Below, piece by piece: positions 51,023 through 60,126 of a stretch of 64,000 nucleotides of DNA. The position numbers and the translations under genes are program-made. Source of the DNA: Aulosira sp. FACHB-615 (GTDB lineage Bacteria > Cyanobacteriota > Cyanobacteriia > Cyanobacteriales > Nostocaceae); contig NZ_JACJSE010000004.1 in assembly GCF_014698045.1 (NCBI RefSeq), positions 496,001 to 560,000 on the forward strand, in the 5' to 3' direction. Numbering within the stretch: the stretch's first letter is position 1; each line of letters starts with the position of its first letter. The notes below the pieces were generated by a model. That model was given only the letters and a program-made list of their open reading frames with translations, was not told the DNA's origin and did not search any database.

Positions 51023-51316
51023 ATGACTGGTGTTAACTTGACCGTTTGGACTCTCGGCCCCCTGTTGGGACTGATGACATTTCTCTTTATTTTCCGCATT
51101 GTTCTGACTTGGTATCCCCAAGCCGACTTAAATAAGTTGCCCTTCAATCTCATAGCTTGGCCGACTGAGCCATTTTTAGTACCTTTACGTAAGCTAGTAC
51201 CACCAATAGGCGGGGTGGACATTACCCCAATTATTTGGGTAGGGATTTTCAGCTTGCTGCGGGAAATTCTCTTAGGTCAGCAAGGATTAATCACGATGAT
51301 GTCTCATGTCAGCTAG
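51023..51316 (+). CDS. YggT/YlmG family membrane protein
   Basis: A 97-residue protein with two transmembrane helices (about 10-28 and 68-90) and the family motif IFRIVLTWYPQADLNKLPFN with PTEPFLVPLRKLVPPIGGVD. In cyanobacteria and plastids YlmG proteins affect nucleoid and thylakoid organisation or cytochrome b6 maturation. ATG start at 51023. Monocistronic. Confidence 0.92.
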   Translation: MTGVNLTVWTLGPLLGLMTFLFIFRIVLTWYPQADLNKLPFNLIAWPTEPFLVPLRKLVPPIGGVDITPIIWVGIFSLLREILLGQQGLITMMSHVS

Positions 51317-51519
51317 GGAATAGGGCAGGATGCGATCGCACTTCCGGCACCAACTTTATCATGTTTGGAGCGATCGCTCTCTGTATGAAGATCAGAAACG
51401 TTAAGGAAGCACGCATCGTTACTAACAAATAGCCGACAGTTGCCTATCCACCAGCAGGTTAGTTGCCTAACATTATGCCGCTTCAATCTTCTTTCTAATA
51501 TGCAATGTCAACCTGCCTG

Positions 51520-51795
51520 TTATTGATGTGCCTCCATATACGCTCGTAGCAATTGATTGATCTGTGTCTGATAGCCTCGCCCTTGAGACTTAAACCACTC
51601 CAATACATCGCTGTCAATGCGGAGTGTAACTTGAGCTTTGGTTTTTGTGGTAGGTAAACCTCGTCGCACTACTGCCTTAGCAAACATTTCTGGTGTAATT
51701 TCTGGGCAGTCTGAGAAATCAATATCCTCATCACTCATTGCGTCTAATCGTTGCCAATCAGTTTGAGAGTTGCTCGAAGTAGGTTCGTTGTTCAT
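51520..51795 (-). CDS. brnA: BrnA-type antitoxin
   Basis: A 91-residue antitoxin from ATG 51795; a longer frame exists but starts inside brnT. The family core is ITPEMFAKAVVRRGLPTTKT followed by KAQVTLRIDSDVLEWFKSQG and RGYQTQINQLLRAYMEAHQ, a ribbon-helix-helix at the C-terminus. It overlaps the toxin gene by 38 bases, which guarantees coupled translation. BrnA should neutralise BrnT and repress the pair. Confidence 0.92.
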   Translation of the reverse strand: MNNEPTSSNSQTDWQRLDAMSDEDIDFSDCPEITPEMFAKAVVRRGLPTTKTKAQVTLRIDSDVLEWFKSQGRGYQTQINQLLRAYMEAHQ

Positions 51796-52033
51796 ATTTC
51801 GTCGCTTTTCTTGCAGAAATAATACGAGTGCAATCCTCACGTTCTGTATGGACAATGGCAATCACTCGCCCTTGCAACAAACCGAATGTGACAAAACGCT
51901 GCTCTCCATAACTGTAACGATCGTCCTCAACCGTTAAGATATCGCCGTCAAATACGGCTGGAACATCAACAAAATCGATGCCGTGTTTACGAAGATTAGC
52001 AAGACGTTTTGCTTCATCCCATTCATATTCCAT
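51758..52033 (-). CDS. brnT: BrnT-type ribonuclease toxin
   Basis: A 91-residue toxin of the BrnT/RelE fold: MEYEWDEAKRLANLRKHGID, FVDVPAVFDGDILTVEDDRY, YGEQRFVTFGLLQGRVIAIV and RIISARKATKYE. All usual family blocks are present and the frame is intact, so the module should be active. Confidence 0.94.
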   Translation of the reverse strand: MEYEWDEAKRLANLRKHGIDFVDVPAVFDGDILTVEDDRYSYGEQRFVTFGLLQGRVIAIVHTEREDCTRIISARKATKYEQRTYFEQLSN

Positions 52034-52199
52034 AACTGAACGACAGCTACAATATGCAATTGTAGTTACAAATTGTCGTTACAGCCACTACTCCAAGTAA
52101 TTCTGATTTTGATTGACTTGTGGGGCAATCAACAACTTCAAAGTTCCGGTGCATTGAGGTTGTTAGCTCGCGCTGTTTTACAGTTGAGAAACACATCAC

Positions 52200-53438
52200 T
52201 TAGGAGGACATTCTCTGATGCTGAAATATAGATGGGTATAGTTTGTCTACAAAAGCTACTACTCCTGAGTAAGGTAAAATTTTTTCTAAGAGGAAAGTAT
52301 CAAAAGCTCCTAAGCCTAAACCTGCAAATGCTCCTACACCAGGAACAAAACCAGCGAGTGTAGATATTACTAACCTTGACGTTTTACCAGTATCGCCCTG
52401 TGCAAAAACTCCTAATTTTGAACGAATATCATTAAGTTGCTCAACAATTTCAGAATCACTAACAATATCAATTTTCCTAAGCCATTCTCGAAATAATTTG
52501 AGTTCTTGGCTTTTACGTACCTCAAGTAGCTTTTCTATATTTACTGGTTGCTCGGAATCAGAAACAATACTAGGACAATTTTTGAGTTGAAGGACACGGC
52601 TTAAGTTTACCTCAAGTTTACCAGGATGAAGTGATTGAAAAAGAAACTCTAATCTGTCGCCAAAAAGAGGAGTCTCATCTTCTAGAAATCCTGATACTGC
52701 ACTATGTACATTCATTTCAGCTATTCGCTGATTTAAACCAGCTATACCAAGAACTGCTTTTTCTACAACTTTATGAACTTCTACTTCATCTAAAGAAAAG
52801 ACTTCACTCAAATTAGTTTCTACCTCAAAAATTTGATCATCAATCTGATGAAGTCTAATTAAAAAATCGTTAGGTTTTACCTTAAGACCTTTTTCTTTCT
52901 CTAAAGCAATTACCGTAGCTAACTCAATTCCTCTATTACTAGCAAGATCACTGTTCACCTGCTTTAAAAGTTGTGAGTCAAAGTCTTGCAAATAATTATT
53001 ATCAAAAGCCTCTACAACTGCCAGCTTAAGCTTTTTAATTTGGTTATGGCTTAAATTTGCCATACCAACATTTCTAAGATTGTCACTAATCCATTTTCTT
53101 CGATCTGCTGCAAAGCCATACGAAACACTGTAAGTGCCAAGAGGTAAAGCTTTTCCACCAGGAACAAGAAAATCAGTTTGACCGATTTGGGCTGTAACAC
53201 GAGCTTCACAGGAGATTCGTAAAGCGCCAGATGATAGCAATGCCAACGCACCCTCAAATCCGAAGGCTTTAACCAAATATGGTATTTCTCTTAAGTTTGG
53301 AGAATACAGAATAAAGACATCGAACAAAAGTAACTTATTGATTAAAGATTGCAAATCAAAAAAATTACTTCCGCCCTCTGAATACGGCTTTGAGCATAAA
53401 CCAAAGAGATTATTATAAATATCCATTGAAGGCATCAT
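52200..53438 (-). CDS. Unknown 412-residue protein with hydrophobic C-terminal segment
   Basis: I do not recognise the family. The N-terminal 100 residues look globular (SLINKLLLFDVFILYSPNLR, EGALALLSSGALRISCEARV). The centre (about 130-330) is helical and charged. Near the C-terminus there is a Gly/Ala-rich hydrophobic segment (TLAGFVPGVGAFAGLGLGAF, about 370-390) that could insert in a membrane. Base composition is AT-rich compared with accC beside it. It lies between BrnTA and a recombinase remnant, so it is probably acquired; a toxin or anti-phage effector is possible but not shown. Start is ATG 53438, or the ATG four codons later. Confidence 0.6.
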   Translation of the reverse strand: MMPSMDIYNNLFGLCSKPYSEGGSNFFDLQSLINKLLLFDVFILYSPNLREIPYLVKAFGFEGALALLSSGALRISCEARVTAQIGQTDFLVPGGKALPLGTYSVSYGFAADRRKWISDNLRNVGMANLSHNQIKKLKLAVVEAFDNNYLQDFDSQLLKQVNSDLASNRGIELATVIALEKEKGLKVKPNDFLIRLHQIDDQIFEVETNLSEVFSLDEVEVHKVVEKAVLGIAGLNQRIAEMNVHSAVSGFLEDETPLFGDRLEFLFQSLHPGKLEVNLSRVLQLKNCPSIVSDSEQPVNIEKLLEVRKSQELKLFREWLRKIDIVSDSEIVEQLNDIRSKLGVFAQGDTGKTSRLVISTLAGFVPGVGAFAGLGLGAFDTFLLEKILPYSGVVAFVDKLYPSIFQHQRMSS

Positions 53439-53541
53439 TACTCACCGATAATATTGAAACCTTCCTACTACCTGTTTCAATCATAGCTTTTTAGAAAATT
53501 AAGCTGTCTACATACAGCCTGGGTAAGCCATCTCATCGCTC

Positions 53542-53688
53542 ACCTTTAGGAACTACTATTTATTACAAAATGGCTATGAAATCCGCATAGTGCAGGAACT
53601 ACTCGGACACAAAGATGTGAAAACTACAATGATTTATATCTATCTGCTTAACCCTGGTGGTAAAGCTGTCTGTCTTCCCCTTGATTAA
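53542..53688 (+). pseudogene. C-terminal remnant of an integron-type tyrosine recombinase
   Basis: In one frame the DNA reads TFRNYYLLQNGYEIRIVQEL then LGHKDVKTTMIYIYLLNPGG and KAVCLPLD before a TAA at 53686-53688. This is the end of a XerC/IntI-like integrase: the box II LGHKD and the catalytic tyrosine in TTMIY remain. The usual FRHSFATHLL segment is shortened to FRNYYLL and everything upstream is gone. It marks former integration activity beside the 412-residue unknown gene. Confidence 0.75.
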
Positions 53689-53829
53689 CCAGGATTTTGT
53701 ATTTAACGGGACTTACGATTAATCTAAACCAACCTGAGTGCGTGAACAGGAAAGGGACAGGTAGTCAACTGAAAATAAGATATTTCTCAGCCTTTTACCC
53801 TTTCCCTTTACCTTCTACTTCCTAATTCC

Positions 53830-55173
53830 CTAAAGTTTCATTTCTTGAATGAAGTTGGTGTAAACATTGCCTTGTAAAAACTGTGGGTTTTCCATAATTC
53901 TTTGATGAAAACCAATAGTTGTTGGTAGTCCCGTAATAGCACATTCCCGCAGGGCGCGTTTCATTCTAGTAATAGCAGTGGCACGGTCTGGCCCCCAAAC
54001 AATCAACTTACCAATCAGAGAATCGTAGTAGGGGGGAATTTGGTAATCGGTGTAAACGTGGGAATCAATTCGCACACCAGGGCCACCAGGGGGAAGATAA
54101 CCGCTAATGCGACCTGGGGCGGGACGGAAATCGTGGTCTGGGTCTTCGGCGTTGATGCGGCATTCTATGGCGTGTCCCCGCAAAATCACTTGGTCTTGAG
54201 TTAGCCTGAGTCTTTCGCCCTGAGCCACCCGAATTTGTTCGACTACTAAGTCCACACCAGTAATCATCTCGGTGACAGGATGCTCTACTTGAATGCGGGT
54301 GTTCATTTCCATAAAGTAGAAACTACCCGACCGATCTAAGAGAAATTCAATCGTACCAGCCCCGGTAAAGTTAATAAACTGGGCAGCTTTGACCGCAGCT
54401 TGTCCCATTTTCTCGCGCAGGTCAGGGTCAAGGGCTGGACTAGGGGCTTCTTCTAATAATTTTTGGTTACGGCGTTGAATAGAACAATCCCGTTCACCCA
54501 AGTGAATCACATTGCCATAGTTATCTGCCAAAATTTGAAATTCAATATGGCGGGGACGTTCAATAAATTTTTCGATATAAACGCCAGAATTACCAAAGGC
54601 TGCGCCAGCTTCACCTTGAGCAGCTAAAAACAGTTTGACAAATTCTTCTTCCGAACGGACTAAACGCATCCCTCGTCCACCGCCGCCAGCCGTGGCTTTA
54701 ATCATCACGGGATAGCCAATTTCCTTCGCCAGTGCTAATCCTTCTTGTTCTGACTCGACTAAGCCATCGCTCCCCGGTACTGTTGGCACTCCAGCTTTTT
54801 GCATGGTTTCTTTGGCTGTGGATTTATCTCCCATCAACCGAATTGCTTCTGGAGTCGGGCCAATAAACGCAATATGATGATCTGCACAAATTTCGGCAAA
54901 TTTGGCATTTTCTGACAAAAAACCATAGCCAGGATGAATGGCAGTGGCATTCCGGGTCAAGGCGGCAGCAATGATGTTGGGAATATTTAAATAACTTTTA
55001 CTGCTGGCAGGCTCACCAATACAAACGGCTTCATCAGCCAACTGTACATGGAGCGCATTCCGATCAACAGTGGAGTGAACCGCAACAGTCGCTATTCCCA
55101 TTTCTTCACAGGCGCGGAGAATACGAAGGGCGATTTCTCCCCGATTAGCAATTAGTATTTTGTCAAACTTCAT
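53830..55173 (-). CDS. accC: Biotin carboxylase subunit of acetyl-CoA carboxylase
   Basis: AccC carboxylates the biotin on AccB, the first step of fatty-acid synthesis. The 447 residues show the biotin-carboxylase N-domain (FDKILIANRGEIALRILRAC), the ATP-grasp glycine loop KATAGGGGRGMRLV (about 160), HIEFQILADNYGNVIHLGER, EMNTRIQVEHPVTEMITGVD and the C-domain. The length is as in E. coli AccC (449). ATG start at 55173. Monocistronic, as usual in cyanobacteria. Confidence 0.97.
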   Translation of the reverse strand: MKFDKILIANRGEIALRILRACEEMGIATVAVHSTVDRNALHVQLADEAVCIGEPASSKSYLNIPNIIAAALTRNATAIHPGYGFLSENAKFAEICADHHIAFIGPTPEAIRLMGDKSTAKETMQKAGVPTVPGSDGLVESEQEGLALAKEIGYPVMIKATAGGGGRGMRLVRSEEEFVKLFLAAQGEAGAAFGNSGVYIEKFIERPRHIEFQILADNYGNVIHLGERDCSIQRRNQKLLEEAPSPALDPDLREKMGQAAVKAAQFINFTGAGTIEFLLDRSGSFYFMEMNTRIQVEHPVTEMITGVDLVVEQIRVAQGERLRLTQDQVILRGHAIECRINAEDPDHDFRPAPGRISGYLPPGGPGVRIDSHVYTDYQIPPYYDSLIGKLIVWGPDRATAITRMKRALRECAITGLPTTIGFHQRIMENPQFLQGNVYTNFIQEMKL

Positions 55174-55605
55174 TTTCGAGTTTCGATATTAGTACCAGTA
55201 GATTGACATTTTCTCTTATCTGATTTGCAACAAAGCTTTGACTTGGTTACAAATAAAGATGAGAGTTTTTTCAGCAGCATCCTGAGCAGTATATATACGC
55301 CCTTCGCAGTTTCACAAAGGTCAGGACTGCCAGGGAGTCTCTACGGGTCTTAACCAGATTAACAGCTTCACATCTGCTTGTCTGTGCCAGTTTCCCGAAC
55401 GAGGCTGTGGTGAGTGCGGAACATCTTAAAGTAGCTATACCCTTTTAATATCACTTGTGGCGCTATTACATTTCTGTTAGTCTGATATCCACCTTCGGGA
55501 AAGTTGTGAACATGTTCACTTAAATTTTTGGTAAATTTTGCAAAATTAGATATTACCTTACTATAATCACTTTTTTGTGCTATATTAGTTCTTCAGTGAA
55601 CTCTC
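55174..55605. other. Intergenic region with possible mobile-element debris
   Basis: About 430 bases. The stretch 55295-55430 is GC-richer than its surroundings and looks like a fragment of a former gene or insertion sequence; read on the minus strand one frame gives RSGNWHRQADVKLLIWLRPV, which I cannot assign. The rest is AT-rich and includes the accC promoter region. Confidence 0.4.
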
Positions 55606-55686
55606 GCGGATGTGGCGGAATTGGTATACGCGCACGCTTGAGGTGCGTGTGGCTTTGCCTTGCGAGTTCGAGTCTCGCCATCCGCA
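55606..55686 (+). tRNA. tRNA-Leu (GAG anticodon)
   Basis: An 81-base class II tRNA. The acceptor stem GCGGATG pairs with CATCCGC; discriminator A at 55686. The anticodon arm is CACGC-TTGAGGT-GCGTG, giving anticodon GAG (reads CUC and CUU). A variable arm and GTTCGAGTC T-loop are present. CCA is not encoded; TTTTT follows, which may help termination. Confidence 0.95.
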
Positions 55687-55869
55687 TTTTTGATGAAAAG
55701 GGAACAGAGAAGACTTCGACAACCTTCCTGTTCCTGCCCCGCAAGGGCTGGGTCAATGGTTATGAGTGAATGGTCAATAGTTAAGCAATGCCTAACTACT
55801 GATTATCAGCTTTGAACTATTGACTTTTTTTGTGCTTTTATAGAGATAGATGAACTTTTGTAAATAAAA

Positions 55870-56499
55870 TTGACTGCTATTTTTACTCTGACGAACAATC
55901 CTGCGCTGCCAACAGCTTGGCACCGTCTAACTCCGATTTGGCAAGGGGACGAAGAAGTTATCCAAAAGAGTTTACCCCACACACAGTTGGCTCCTGCTTG
56001 GCAACTGCTGTTGTTGGGTGATGGTTCTCCGACTCGGCATTTAGAATTGCTGACAGGTGAACCGACAGAAGTCGATGTGATTGATATGTCCTTGATTGGT
56101 ACAGATTTAGATGATGCGCCTGATTTGATTCAAGCTGTGCCAGGGCCAAGACTGCGCCGTCAGGTGTGGTTACGTACTGCGTCAGGACAGAGATTGGCTT
56201 ATGCGACATCTTGGTGGGAAGCCAGCCATGTAGATGAGTATTTACAAAATCGTTCATTGCCAATTTGGGCGAGTTTGGCGCGTCTCCGTACAGAGTTATA
56301 TCGGGATGTGCGCGGTATTTATTATGGCAACTCGGCAGCGTTGGAGTCTGGTTTTGATGTGCCTGGGCCGTTTTGGGGTCGTCACTACTTGTTTTGGCAT
56401 CATGGACAACCGCTAACTTTAATTTATGAGGTGTTTTCGCCGTATTTAACCAAGTATTTGGGGCCGATGCAATTGAGTGGGACGAATGGCAAAGTGTAG
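55870..56499 (+). CDS. Chorismate-pyruvate lyase-like protein
   Basis: A 209-residue protein of the UbiC-like (DUF98) family. In Synechocystis the homologue (Sll1797, from memory) makes 4-hydroxybenzoate from chorismate for plastoquinone synthesis. Family parts include LLLLGDGSPTRHLELLTGEP, RLRRQVWLRTASGQRLAYAT, SWWEASHVDEYL and PFWGRHYLFWHHGQPLTLIY. The start is TTG at 55870, since no ATG is available and the protein begins TAIFTLTNNPALPTAWHRLT. No close operon partner. Confidence 0.85.
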   Translation: MTAIFTLTNNPALPTAWHRLTPIWQGDEEVIQKSLPHTQLAPAWQLLLLGDGSPTRHLELLTGEPTEVDVIDMSLIGTDLDDAPDLIQAVPGPRLRRQVWLRTASGQRLAYATSWWEASHVDEYLQNRSLPIWASLARLRTELYRDVRGIYYGNSAALESGFDVPGPFWGRHYLFWHHGQPLTLIYEVFSPYLTKYLGPMQLSGTNGKV

Positions 56500-57229
56500 A
56501 ATGCAGTGGCGATCGCTACATTCAAATCCAACTCTGATTCGGTAAAAAAATTACCGGAACTAAGAAAAGTTAAATTTATCTAAAAATTATTTCTAGATGG
56601 CGGATTCATTTACCGCGTTCTAGCTAATATTAAGTGTCAAAATATCGCTAAATCGCCGAAATTTGAGTTTTGCTAATTTTGGTAAAAATAGTTGTCAGTA
56701 ATTATAATTTCAAAAATTAGTGCCTCACAGCTATAGCAGTCCTAGTTGATATGTGAACAACAAAGACAAGGGAGACAGATGTTAATGAATCATTTAGGAT
56801 TGCTATATATTTTTGAGCTTTAAATATAAAAGAACTCAGATGTATCAGTAGTAAAAATTACAAATTACTGGAGACTTGCAGCTTTTTGAAGTTAGTTATA
56901 TCCTCATAATGCTGAGAATAAACTTGGAAACTTATATTGATTCGTAGTATGAATGCGTAAATTATGACAAAGTTCTCTAATTAAGCTTGATTAACACAGC
57001 AAACTTTTAGAGAAAAGTTGCCTGCGAAATAGAGTAAAGCATGTTAAAAAGATTAACTAACAACAAAATCACTACTTTTAAAGGAAAAATAGCTCAAGTT
57101 GATTACCGAAGTATCAGAAAAATTTTAGGGTAGAGACAATTGTTGAAAAACAGCCCAAAAGTAAGAAAAAAGCTTAAGTTTACTTGGTCAAACAAGTAAA
57201 AAGTTCGCAAGTATGAGGTATTGGTTTCA
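56500..57229. other. Intergenic region upstream of the DUF3352 gene
   Basis: About 730 bases without a gene, AT-rich, containing one MITE (56732-56807). The right half must hold the promoter of the gene at 57230. No RNA recognised. Confidence 0.5.
56732..56807. mobile_element. Short MITE with TATAGCAGTCCTA ends
   Basis: TATAGCAGTCCTA at the left and TAGGATTGCTATA at the right, 76 bases in all, with GACAAGGGAGACAG inside. It is the shortest copy of the family also seen at 8167-8291 and 28969-29076. Confidence 0.8.
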
Positions 57230-58972
57230 ATGGCGCTGCCTATTGTGTCTGTTCCCGTGAAGAAAAAACAGAAACCGTCTTTGGCACTGACGCTCTCGGC
57301 TACTGGTTTATTAATTATTGGTGGCGGAGTAGCCTATAGATTGTTCAGCCAAGGGCATTTTTCTGGAAATTTATTAGTAGGTGCAAATATTATCCCGAAT
57401 GATGCACTGTTTGCTGCTTCTGTGACTACAGATCCCAAACAATGGCAGAAATTGCAGGAATTCGGCACAAAAGAATCGCAAGCACAACTTAATCAAACTT
57501 TAATGCAGTTGCGCGATCGCTTTCTGACGAATAATGGTTTTAATTTTGAGCAAGATATTCAACCTTGGGTAGACAAAGAAGTTACCTTGGCGATTTTAGC
57601 TCCCGAAACAAATCAGTCTAAGCCTGTAGCTACCGATAGCCTTACACCTGACAGCCAGCAGTCAATGGTGATGGTTTTACCTGTGAAAAATTCAGACTTA
57701 GCGCAAAAAATTTTGGCACAACCCAAAGCCTTAAAAACCGGGAAATGGATTGACCGCACCTATCAGGGAGTCCCCATCAAACAAAGCGAAGGGGAATTTG
57801 GGACAAACCTTTCTGCCACATTACTCGATAAACGCTTCCTGGTGATTACCGATAACCCGAAAGCCACGGAACGGGCAATTGATGCCTACAAACATCAAAC
57901 ATCCTTGGCAACAGTTGGCAGTTTCGCTGAGAATTTCCCCAAAATCTCTGAGTCTAATTCTTTTGCCCAATTTTACATCAACGTCCCAAATGCTGCCAAA
58001 ATTGCCACTAAAGCTCCCAATCGACGTTTACCAGCCCAAGTTTTGGCACAATTGCAAAATAACCAAGGTTTAGCGGGGGCGATTAGTTTAGAGTCAGATG
58101 GCATACGCTTAAAGGGCGTTTCGTGGCTGAATCCTCAAAGCCAGCGTCTACTGTCGGTGGATAACTCAGCAGGTAATATGCAGCAGCGAATGCCAGCAGA
58201 AACCTTGATGATGTTATCTGGTAGTAATTTACAACGGCTGTGGGGTGACTATATTCTCACATCCCAAGGAAATCCGCTTTCACCCGTATCTCCAGAACAA
58301 TTACGTAGCGGGGTGAAATCGCTGACGAGTCTTGATTTAGAACGAGATTTACTCAGTTGGATGAAAGGTGAGTTTGCTGTCTCGCTGATTCCCAACGTTC
58401 AAAACAACGGCGCACCAGGAGATTTTAGGGCTGGATTGGTATTCATGGTTAAAGCCAGCGATCGCAAATTAGCTGAAGCATCTCTCCAAAAGCTAGATGA
58501 CATCATTAAAACTCAATACCAATTCCAAATTCAACCAGGAACAGTTGCAGGTCAACCTGTTGTTAACTGGATTGGGCCTTTCGGCACTTTAACAGCCAGC
58601 CACGGCTGGTTAGATCAAGATACTGCGTTCATGGTATTAGGCGCTCCCGTTACCGATAAAATTGTGCCTAAACCCACTAGCACATTAGCCAGCAATCTTG
58701 CATATCAACAAACTGTGCCGACAGAGTTGAATCCCACAAATAGTGCATTTTTTATAGATGTCGAACGCATGGTAAATAACTTTACCCTCAATACCCTATT
58801 TCCCAAACAAAGAACTTTTTTAGAAGCGACTCGTTCCATTGGCGCAACAACCTCAGTGAGTGACAGCCGCAGTACCCGCTATGATATATTTCTCTCTCTG
58901 AAAAAATCGACCAATGCAGCCACTGTACCTAATTCAGAGAATCATCCCAACATCAGTAGTTCCAAACCTTAA
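57230..58972 (+). CDS. DUF3352 domain protein
   Basis: A 580-residue protein with an N-terminal membrane anchor (about 20-38, LALTLSATGLLIIGGGVAYR) and a large extracytoplasmic part. It belongs to the cyanobacterial DUF3352 family: IIPNDALFAASVTTDPKQWQ, VMVLPVKNSDLAQKIL, FLVITDNPKATERAI and LGAPVTDKI. No catalytic motif is visible and the function is unknown. ATG 57230 is preferred over a TTG three codons earlier. A strong terminator follows. Confidence 0.85.
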   Translation: MALPIVSVPVKKKQKPSLALTLSATGLLIIGGGVAYRLFSQGHFSGNLLVGANIIPNDALFAASVTTDPKQWQKLQEFGTKESQAQLNQTLMQLRDRFLTNNGFNFEQDIQPWVDKEVTLAILAPETNQSKPVATDSLTPDSQQSMVMVLPVKNSDLAQKILAQPKALKTGKWIDRTYQGVPIKQSEGEFGTNLSATLLDKRFLVITDNPKATERAIDAYKHQTSLATVGSFAENFPKISESNSFAQFYINVPNAAKIATKAPNRRLPAQVLAQLQNNQGLAGAISLESDGIRLKGVSWLNPQSQRLLSVDNSAGNMQQRMPAETLMMLSGSNLQRLWGDYILTSQGNPLSPVSPEQLRSGVKSLTSLDLERDLLSWMKGEFAVSLIPNVQNNGAPGDFRAGLVFMVKASDRKLAEASLQKLDDIIKTQYQFQIQPGTVAGQPVVNWIGPFGTLTASHGWLDQDTAFMVLGAPVTDKIVPKPTSTLASNLAYQQTVPTELNPTNSAFFIDVERMVNNFTLNTLFPKQRTFLEATRSIGATTSVSDSRSTRYDIFLSLKKSTNAATVPNSENHPNISSSKP

Positions 58973-58992
58973 ATTCAACATAAATATATAGA

Positions 58993-59025
58993 TTAAGGGA
59001 AGCATGATGATCATGCTTCCCTTAA
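58993..59025. terminator. Bidirectional terminator hairpin
   Basis: TTAAGGGAAGCATGA, loop TGA, then the exact complement: 15 perfect pairs. It lies 20 bases after the DUF3352 stop and 40 bases from the stop of the convergent gene at 59065. Confidence 0.85.
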
Positions 59026-59064
59026 AGTATTGCTTGTAAATAAACAAGCTAGAATAAATTGATT

Positions 59065-59304
59065 TTAGTAAGCTAAAGTTTCTAAAGTTTCTCTTAAATA
59101 CTTTTGTACTTGTTGTTCCAGGCGCAAACCTTGTAATTGGGTATTACGTTCTAGTTGCCAACGTTGGAAACCGGAACTAGCCGCGATCGCACATTTAAGG
59201 CTATACCAAATTTCGGTATCTGCGGGATATTGGAGATTACTAGCAGCAGAAGTTGGAGTCATAGTCCCTGATTCCTCAACTTTTAAAGTTATGGCAGTTT
59301 TCAT
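59065..59304 (-). CDS. Small conserved hypothetical protein
   Basis: A 79-residue protein from ATG 59304 (an upstream TTG adds three codons). The sequence (YPADTEIWYSLKCAIAASSG, FQRWQLERNTQLQGLRLEQQ, VQKYLRETLETLAY) is compact, hydrophilic at the ends and helical. I recall similar short proteins in Nostocales, without a function. It is the last gene of a leftward group, 71 bases from the membrane protein upstream. Confidence 0.7.
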   Translation of the reverse strand: MKTAITLKVEESGTMTPTSAASNLQYPADTEIWYSLKCAIAASSGFQRWQLERNTQLQGLRLEQQVQKYLRETLETLAY

Positions 59305-59375
59305 TGTGAGCAAATACGAATCAGTCTGAATGAGACAGCGTATACTCTGCGAAGAAATTGATTAGGTTCTGATTT

Positions 59376-60005
59376 TTAGGGCTGCTGCGAGTTTCTATTG
59401 CTCCCGATGAAGGATTGAAACAACCTGGGTAAAATTTGATTAACTTGCACCCCTAAAATAGTGAAATCATGCTTGATATTTTCTAAAGATAACGGTTCGA
59501 TGGCAGCAAATTCTGTGTCATTAGTCACTAAAATCCGTGCCACACTCACGGGAACTTGTAAAAATAAATTACTTGCTAAAAAAGCTACAGCAGCTAAAAG
59601 TAAGCCTAAGCTATGCCATTGCGGCAAAAAGCTGACTAAATGTTGCATTTGGGGTACAACTTTGTAAAGCTGCCACAAGATGACCGTTAATATTATGGCG
59701 GACACCAGAGACAACACCCGGTTTAATTTAGTATTAATTAAACAAAGTATCTTGCGCTGTTGTTCTGTTAAATTTTCGGGTTTGAGAGCGATCCCTAAAA
59801 GAGAATATATATAAAATGGGCGGCGTAGCTGCATCCACAATAGTGGAGTAACGCCAACAGTGGCGACTAACAATATTTCTCCCCACACCGGGAAGAGTGG
59901 TTCACCGATCGCCAAGGACAATAAGCACAAAACCAAGAAAAATGGCAGTGTCGCTAATCCAGCAATGTGAATCCACAATATAGGGTCAGAGCGAAACGAA
60001 GACAT
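59376..60005 (-). CDS. Low-complexity-tail-type membrane protein
   Basis: A 209-residue membrane protein that matches the cyanobacterial family usually named for its low-complexity tail. The N-terminus (SDPILWIHIAGLATLPFFLV) and segments GEILLVATVGVTPLLWMQLR, SAIILTVILWQLYKVV and SLGLLLAAVAFLASNLFLQV give about four transmembrane helices. The tail here is short. The function is unknown. Start ATG 60005. Confidence 0.8.
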   Translation of the reverse strand: MSSFRSDPILWIHIAGLATLPFFLVLCLLSLAIGEPLFPVWGEILLVATVGVTPLLWMQLRRPFYIYSLLGIALKPENLTEQQRKILCLINTKLNRVLSLVSAIILTVILWQLYKVVPQMQHLVSFLPQWHSLGLLLAAVAFLASNLFLQVPVSVARILVTNDTEFAAIEPLSLENIKHDFTILGVQVNQILPRLFQSFIGSNRNSQQP

Positions 60006-60007
60006 AC

Positions 60008-60120
60008 TGTAAGTGCTGAGTTTAAAGTGCTGAGTGCTGAGTTGGAAGTTTTGCGTGTGGAACCTAGCTTATTTTCAGTTCGACACACTTCAACTTTCAC
60101 TGAAACTCAGCACTTAGTGT
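60008..60120. repeat. GCTGAGT-type repeats with inverted partner
   Basis: GTGCTGAG units at about 60011-60043 and complementary CACTTCAAC and CTCAGCACTTAG at about 60086-60117. The block separates infB from the membrane-protein gene. Confidence 0.7.
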
Positions 60121-60126
60121 TAACCA

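Noticed and set aside
55295..55430. Possible transposase (TnpB-type) remnant
   Set aside because: GC shift and a short open stretch are suggestive, but no diagnostic motif is visible, so no mobile-element call is made.
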